Positions 31,843 to 34,583 of a stretch of 34,583 nucleotides of DNA are shown one piece after another. The notes under the pieces were generated by a model. The model was not told the DNA's origin. It was given only the letters and a program-made list of their open reading frames with translations, and ran no database searches. Location of the stretch: contig JAJRWN010000037.1 of the NCBI GenBank assembly GCA_024276745.1, forward strand, positions 1 through 34,583, given 5' to 3'. The DNA comes from Bacteroidota bacterium. Lineage in GTDB: Bacteria; Bacteroidota; Bacteroidia; Chitinophagales; S012-47. The position numbers and the translations under genes are program-made. The stretch's first letter is position 1; each line of letters opens with the position of its first letter.

Positions 31843-31882
31843 AACGGCATGGTATTCTTCTTGAATCCATGCCGTTGTTTTT
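31843..31882 (+). terminator. rho-independent terminator
   Basis: AACGGCATGG (31843-31852) pairs perfectly with CCATGCCGTT (31867-31876), with a second small stem ATTC/GAAT inside the loop, and is followed by a T-run (31878-31882). It lies 26 bp after the stop of the small T9SS gene. Confidence 0.88.
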
Positions 31883-31930
31883 GAGCTCATATTTAACAGA
31901 ATACTTTATCCCTCTCCCGAAATTTTTTAT

Positions 31931-34583
31931 ATGATAAATAAAATTTTTGCACTTATTATCTTTTTATCTGCCTGCATCAATATCAATGCTCAAATTTTAG
32001 ATATTCGTCCGGTCTTTCCACACGATTACGATACCGTTACGATTATTTATCATGCCAATGAAGGGAATGTTGCCCTGAGTGGTATTACACCCGTTTATGC
32101 CCATACCGGTGTTATTACCAATTTAAGTACTACTCCCAGCAGTTGGAAATATGTTCAAGGTAATTGGGGTACGGCCGATCCCAATGTTTTGATGCAGGAT
32201 TTGGGCAATAACCGGCATAAAATTTCATATCCGGTAAGAAGCTTTTATGGTGTTCCTTCAAGCGAAACAATTTTGAAAATGGCTTTCGTCTTCCGGAATG
32301 CTGACGGGTCAGTTGTTGGTCGAGAAGCCGATGGGTCCGATATATTCACCGATATATATCCTTCCGGTTTGTTTGCCAAAATCGTGAACCCTTCTTCTTA
32401 TTCAAACTTTTCCCAGCTTGGCGATACTTTTCATATCTACGGTGCAGCTTCTATGATGGCCAATATGAAGCTGTATCACAATGCCAATCTGCTGGCTCAG
32501 ATTACAAGCGATTCGATTAGTTATGATTTTATTATTTCCCAAACCGGTAAAAATTGGATTTGGCTTGAAGTGGTGAATGGTATTGATACTGCCCGTGATT
32601 CATTTTTCTATATGGTCAATCCAACGGTTCAAAGTATAGATCCACCTCCCGGTACTAAAAACGGAATCAATTATTTGAATGATTCGACCCTTATTTTAAG
32701 TTTGTATGCACCCAATAAACAATACATTTATGTGCTTGGCGATTTTAATAACTGGTCGATTGATACGGCATACTATATGAAGCGTTCAGTAGATGGAAGC
32801 ACCTGGTGGCTTCAAATCAAGGAGCTTATTCCTCAAACAGAATATGCCTATCAGTATTTGGTTGATGGTACTTTAAAAATTGCCGATCCGCTGAGCGAAA
32901 AAATACTCGATCCTTGGAATGATCAATATATTCATGCTAGTACCTACCCGAATCTGATACCCTATCCATCCGGAAAAACAACCGGTATTGTTTCGGTGCT
33001 GCAAACCGCTCAAACATCTTATACATGGCATGATGCTGCCTTCCAGAAACCGGCATCTACAGATTTGGTAATCTATGAATTGTTAATCCGTGATTTTGTT
33101 GCAAAACATGATTTTGCAACATTGATTGATACCTTAGACTATTTAAATGATTTGGGTATCAATGCAATAGAACTCATGCCGGTAAATGAATTTGAAGGGA
33201 ATGAAAGCTGGGGTTATAATCCTTCGTTTTATCTGGCACCCGATAAATATTACGGTCCGGCCGGGAGCATGAAAGCTTTTGTTGATTCTGCTCATGCAAA
33301 AGGAATAGCAGTTATTATGGATATTGCCCTGAATCATTCATGTGGTCAAAATCCTATGGTGCAATTATATTGGGATGCTGCCAATAGCCGGCCTGCTGCC
33401 AATAGTCCCTGGTTTAATGCAGTAGCCACTCATCCATATAATGTTTGCTATGATTTTAACCATGAAAGTCAGGCTACCCGTGATTTTGTTGACCGGGTAA
33501 CTACTCATTGGATTTCAAACTACCATATTGATGGATATCGGTTCGATTTATCCAAAGGATTTACGCAAACCAATTCGGGTAATGATGTGAATGCATGGGG
33601 GCAATACGATGCATCGCGTATCGCAAATTTGGAGCGGATAGCCGATGTAATATGGGCAACAGATAGTTCGGCTTATGTCATCCTTGAACATTTTTCGGCC
33701 AATAGTGAAGAAACGGTTTTGGCTAATTACGGCATGTTGCTATGGGGCAAAATGACCAACGATTATAATGAAGCCACGATGGGCTATAATTCAAATTTAT
33801 GGTGGGCATCGTATAAAAGCAGGGGATGGCAAAATCCTCAACTGGTTACTTTTATGGAAAGTCATGATGAAGAACGCTTGATGTACAAAAATCTGCAATT
33901 CGGTAATTCAAGCGGCTCTTATAACGTGAAAAATCAAAATATTGCTTTAGACAGAATGGGCTTGGCAGCGGCATTTTTCTTTACTATACCGGGGCCGAAA
34001 ATGATTTGGCAATTTGGCGAACAAGGCTATGATGTATCGATTGATAACCCATGCCGGGTTTGTAATAAACCGATTAAATGGTATTATTTGAACGATCCCA
34101 ATCGCTTGAAACTCTATAAAACCTGGAAAGCATTGATTCATCTGAAAACAGATTATCCGGCTTTCAAGAGTCACGATTTTTCGTTGCTTACAAATGGATT
34201 CGCCAAAAGAATACAAATTAATGATCCTTCAATGAATGTGACTATCATCGGGAATTTCGATGTTAGCACGCAAACTATAGATCCAAATTTTCAACATTCC
34301 GGTTGGTGGTTTGATTATCTGAGTGGAGACAGCATGATGGTAAATAATGTGAATCAAAATATAAGCCTCATCCCGGGAAAATATTTTGTGTTTACCGATA
34401 AAAAATTGCCCAAACCGGATTTGACGGTTCCGGTAGGAATAAATCAAAATATAGCCAATACAGATGATGTCAAAGTATTTCCACAACCTGCATCCAATCA
34501 GGTATTTTTTGCTATTGATAATCCGGACCAACAAAATATGGAATTAATTATTTATGATTTTTCAGGCAAAATAATCCGGAAAA
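31931..34583 (+). CDS. GH13 alpha-amylase family enzyme with T9SS sorting domain (3' end cut)
   Basis: 884 codons are present and open to the window edge. The signal peptide is MINKIFALIIFLSACINI, followed by NAQ. In order: residues ~20-150 share a domain with the preceding gene; ~255-320 are a CBM48/E-set-like domain (YIYVLGDFNNWSIDTAYY, YAYQYLVDG); ~370-760 are the GH13 barrel, with MDIALNHSCGQN, nucleophile Asp539 in DGYRFDLSKGF, acid/base Glu586 in VILEHFSAN and Asp646 in ESHDEERL. All three catalytic residues are present. The final visible part, VKVFPQPASNQVFFAIDN, begins a T9SS sorting domain, so only a few dozen residues are missing. It would cleave alpha-1,4-glucans outside the cell or on its surface. 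Confidence 0.92.
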   Translation, partial: MINKIFALIIFLSACININAQILDIRPVFPHDYDTVTIIYHANEGNVALSGITPVYAHTGVITNLSTTPSSWKYVQGNWGTADPNVLMQDLGNNRHKISYPVRSFYGVPSSETILKMAFVFRNADGSVVGREADGSDIFTDIYPSGLFAKIVNPSSYSNFSQLGDTFHIYGAASMMANMKLYHNANLLAQITSDSISYDFIISQTGKNWIWLEVVNGIDTARDSFFYMVNPTVQSIDPPPGTKNGINYLNDSTLILSLYAPNKQYIYVLGDFNNWSIDTAYYMKRSVDGSTWWLQIKELIPQTEYAYQYLVDGTLKIADPLSEKILDPWNDQYIHASTYPNLIPYPSGKTTGIVSVLQTAQTSYTWHDAAFQKPASTDLVIYELLIRDFVAKHDFATLIDTLDYLNDLGINAIELMPVNEFEGNESWGYNPSFYLAPDKYYGPAGSMKAFVDSAHAKGIAVIMDIALNHSCGQNPMVQLYWDAANSRPAANSPWFNAVATHPYNVCYDFNHESQATRDFVDRVTTHWISNYHIDGYRFDLSKGFTQTNSGNDVNAWGQYDASRIANLERIADVIWATDSSAYVILEHFSANSEETVLANYGMLLWGKMTNDYNEATMGYNSNLWWASYKSRGWQNPQLVTFMESHDEERLMYKNLQFGNSSGSYNVKNQNIALDRMGLAAAFFFTIPGPKMIWQFGEQGYDVSIDNPCRVCNKPIKWYYLNDPNRLKLYKTWKALIHLKTDYPAFKSHDFSLLTNGFAKRIQINDPSMNVTIIGNFDVSTQTIDPNFQHSGWWFDYLSGDSMMVNNVNQNISLIPGKYFVFTDKKLPKPDLTVPVGINQNIANTDDVKVFPQPASNQVFFAIDNPDQQNMELIIYDFSGKIIRK

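Overview
The window looks like the chromosome of a Bacteroidota bacterium, probably an aerobic or facultative environmental lineage rather than a gut Bacteroides. Three secreted proteins carry type IX secretion (T9SS) C-terminal sorting regions, there is a TamL-type lipoprotein Omp85, a HYC_CC_PP family gene, several good matches to the Bacteroidota -7 promoter box TAnnTTTG, and AT-rich intergenic DNA with few Shine-Dalgarno sequences. I see no tRNA, rRNA, transposase, integrase or CRISPR array.

Layout. (1) 1-4393 holds very tightly packed housekeeping genes: the end of an NhaC antiporter, tamL, a TrmH/SpoU RNA methyltransferase and an alkaline-phosphatase-superfamily lipoprotein. (2) 4624-8747 is a phenylalanine/tyrosine catabolic operon, hmgA-hppD-phhA, behind a clear promoter. 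It is followed tail to tail by a CotH-kinase lipoprotein gene. (3) 10385-24825 is a roughly 14.4 kb, all-plus-strand copper/silver-type metal-handling cluster with small gaps or overlaps. It contains a HYC_CC_PP protein, a CusA/CusC/CusB RND efflux system, two HMA proteins, three proteins with the CxMHP...CPxCGM heavy-metal-binding motif or a variant, His-rich and Cys-rich lipoproteins, a YceI-like protein, a type II NADH dehydrogenase overlapping a PII-like gene, a CPH-type (P1B-3, CopB) ATPase, a DUF5676 membrane protein and a DUF302 protein. At least two small genes missed by ordinary length cut-offs lie inside it. It ends in a structured non-coding stretch and a rho-independent terminator at about 24974-25003. 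(4) 25034-29661 has its own promoter with a perfect palindrome placed like a class II Crp/Fnr site. It encodes a Met-rich T9SS-secreted protein of unknown function, an ECF-sigma-like protein, a DUF2231 membrane protein with a His-rich tail, a Crp/Fnr regulator, a small membrane protein and a DUF2892 protein. (5) 29782-34583 holds a metallophosphoesterase lipoprotein on the minus strand, a small T9SS protein, and a GH13 alpha-amylase-like enzyme that runs off the window. The last two share a homologous N-terminal domain.

How the parts may work together (inference). CusABC and CopB would export Cu/Ag from periplasm and cytoplasm. The HMA proteins would shuttle the metal, and the His-, Met- and Cys-rich lipoproteins would buffer it at the envelope. 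NDH-2 plus the PII-like protein would link respiratory electron flow to metal stress. No CueR, CsoR or CusRS homologue is present, so the Crp/Fnr and ECF-sigma-like genes just downstream are the only candidate regulators in the window. The most unusual points are the PII-like protein overlapping NDH-2, the lipoprotein with a metallothionein-like tail, the small ORFs and RNA hairpins inside the operon, and the palindrome-driven Met-rich secreted protein.
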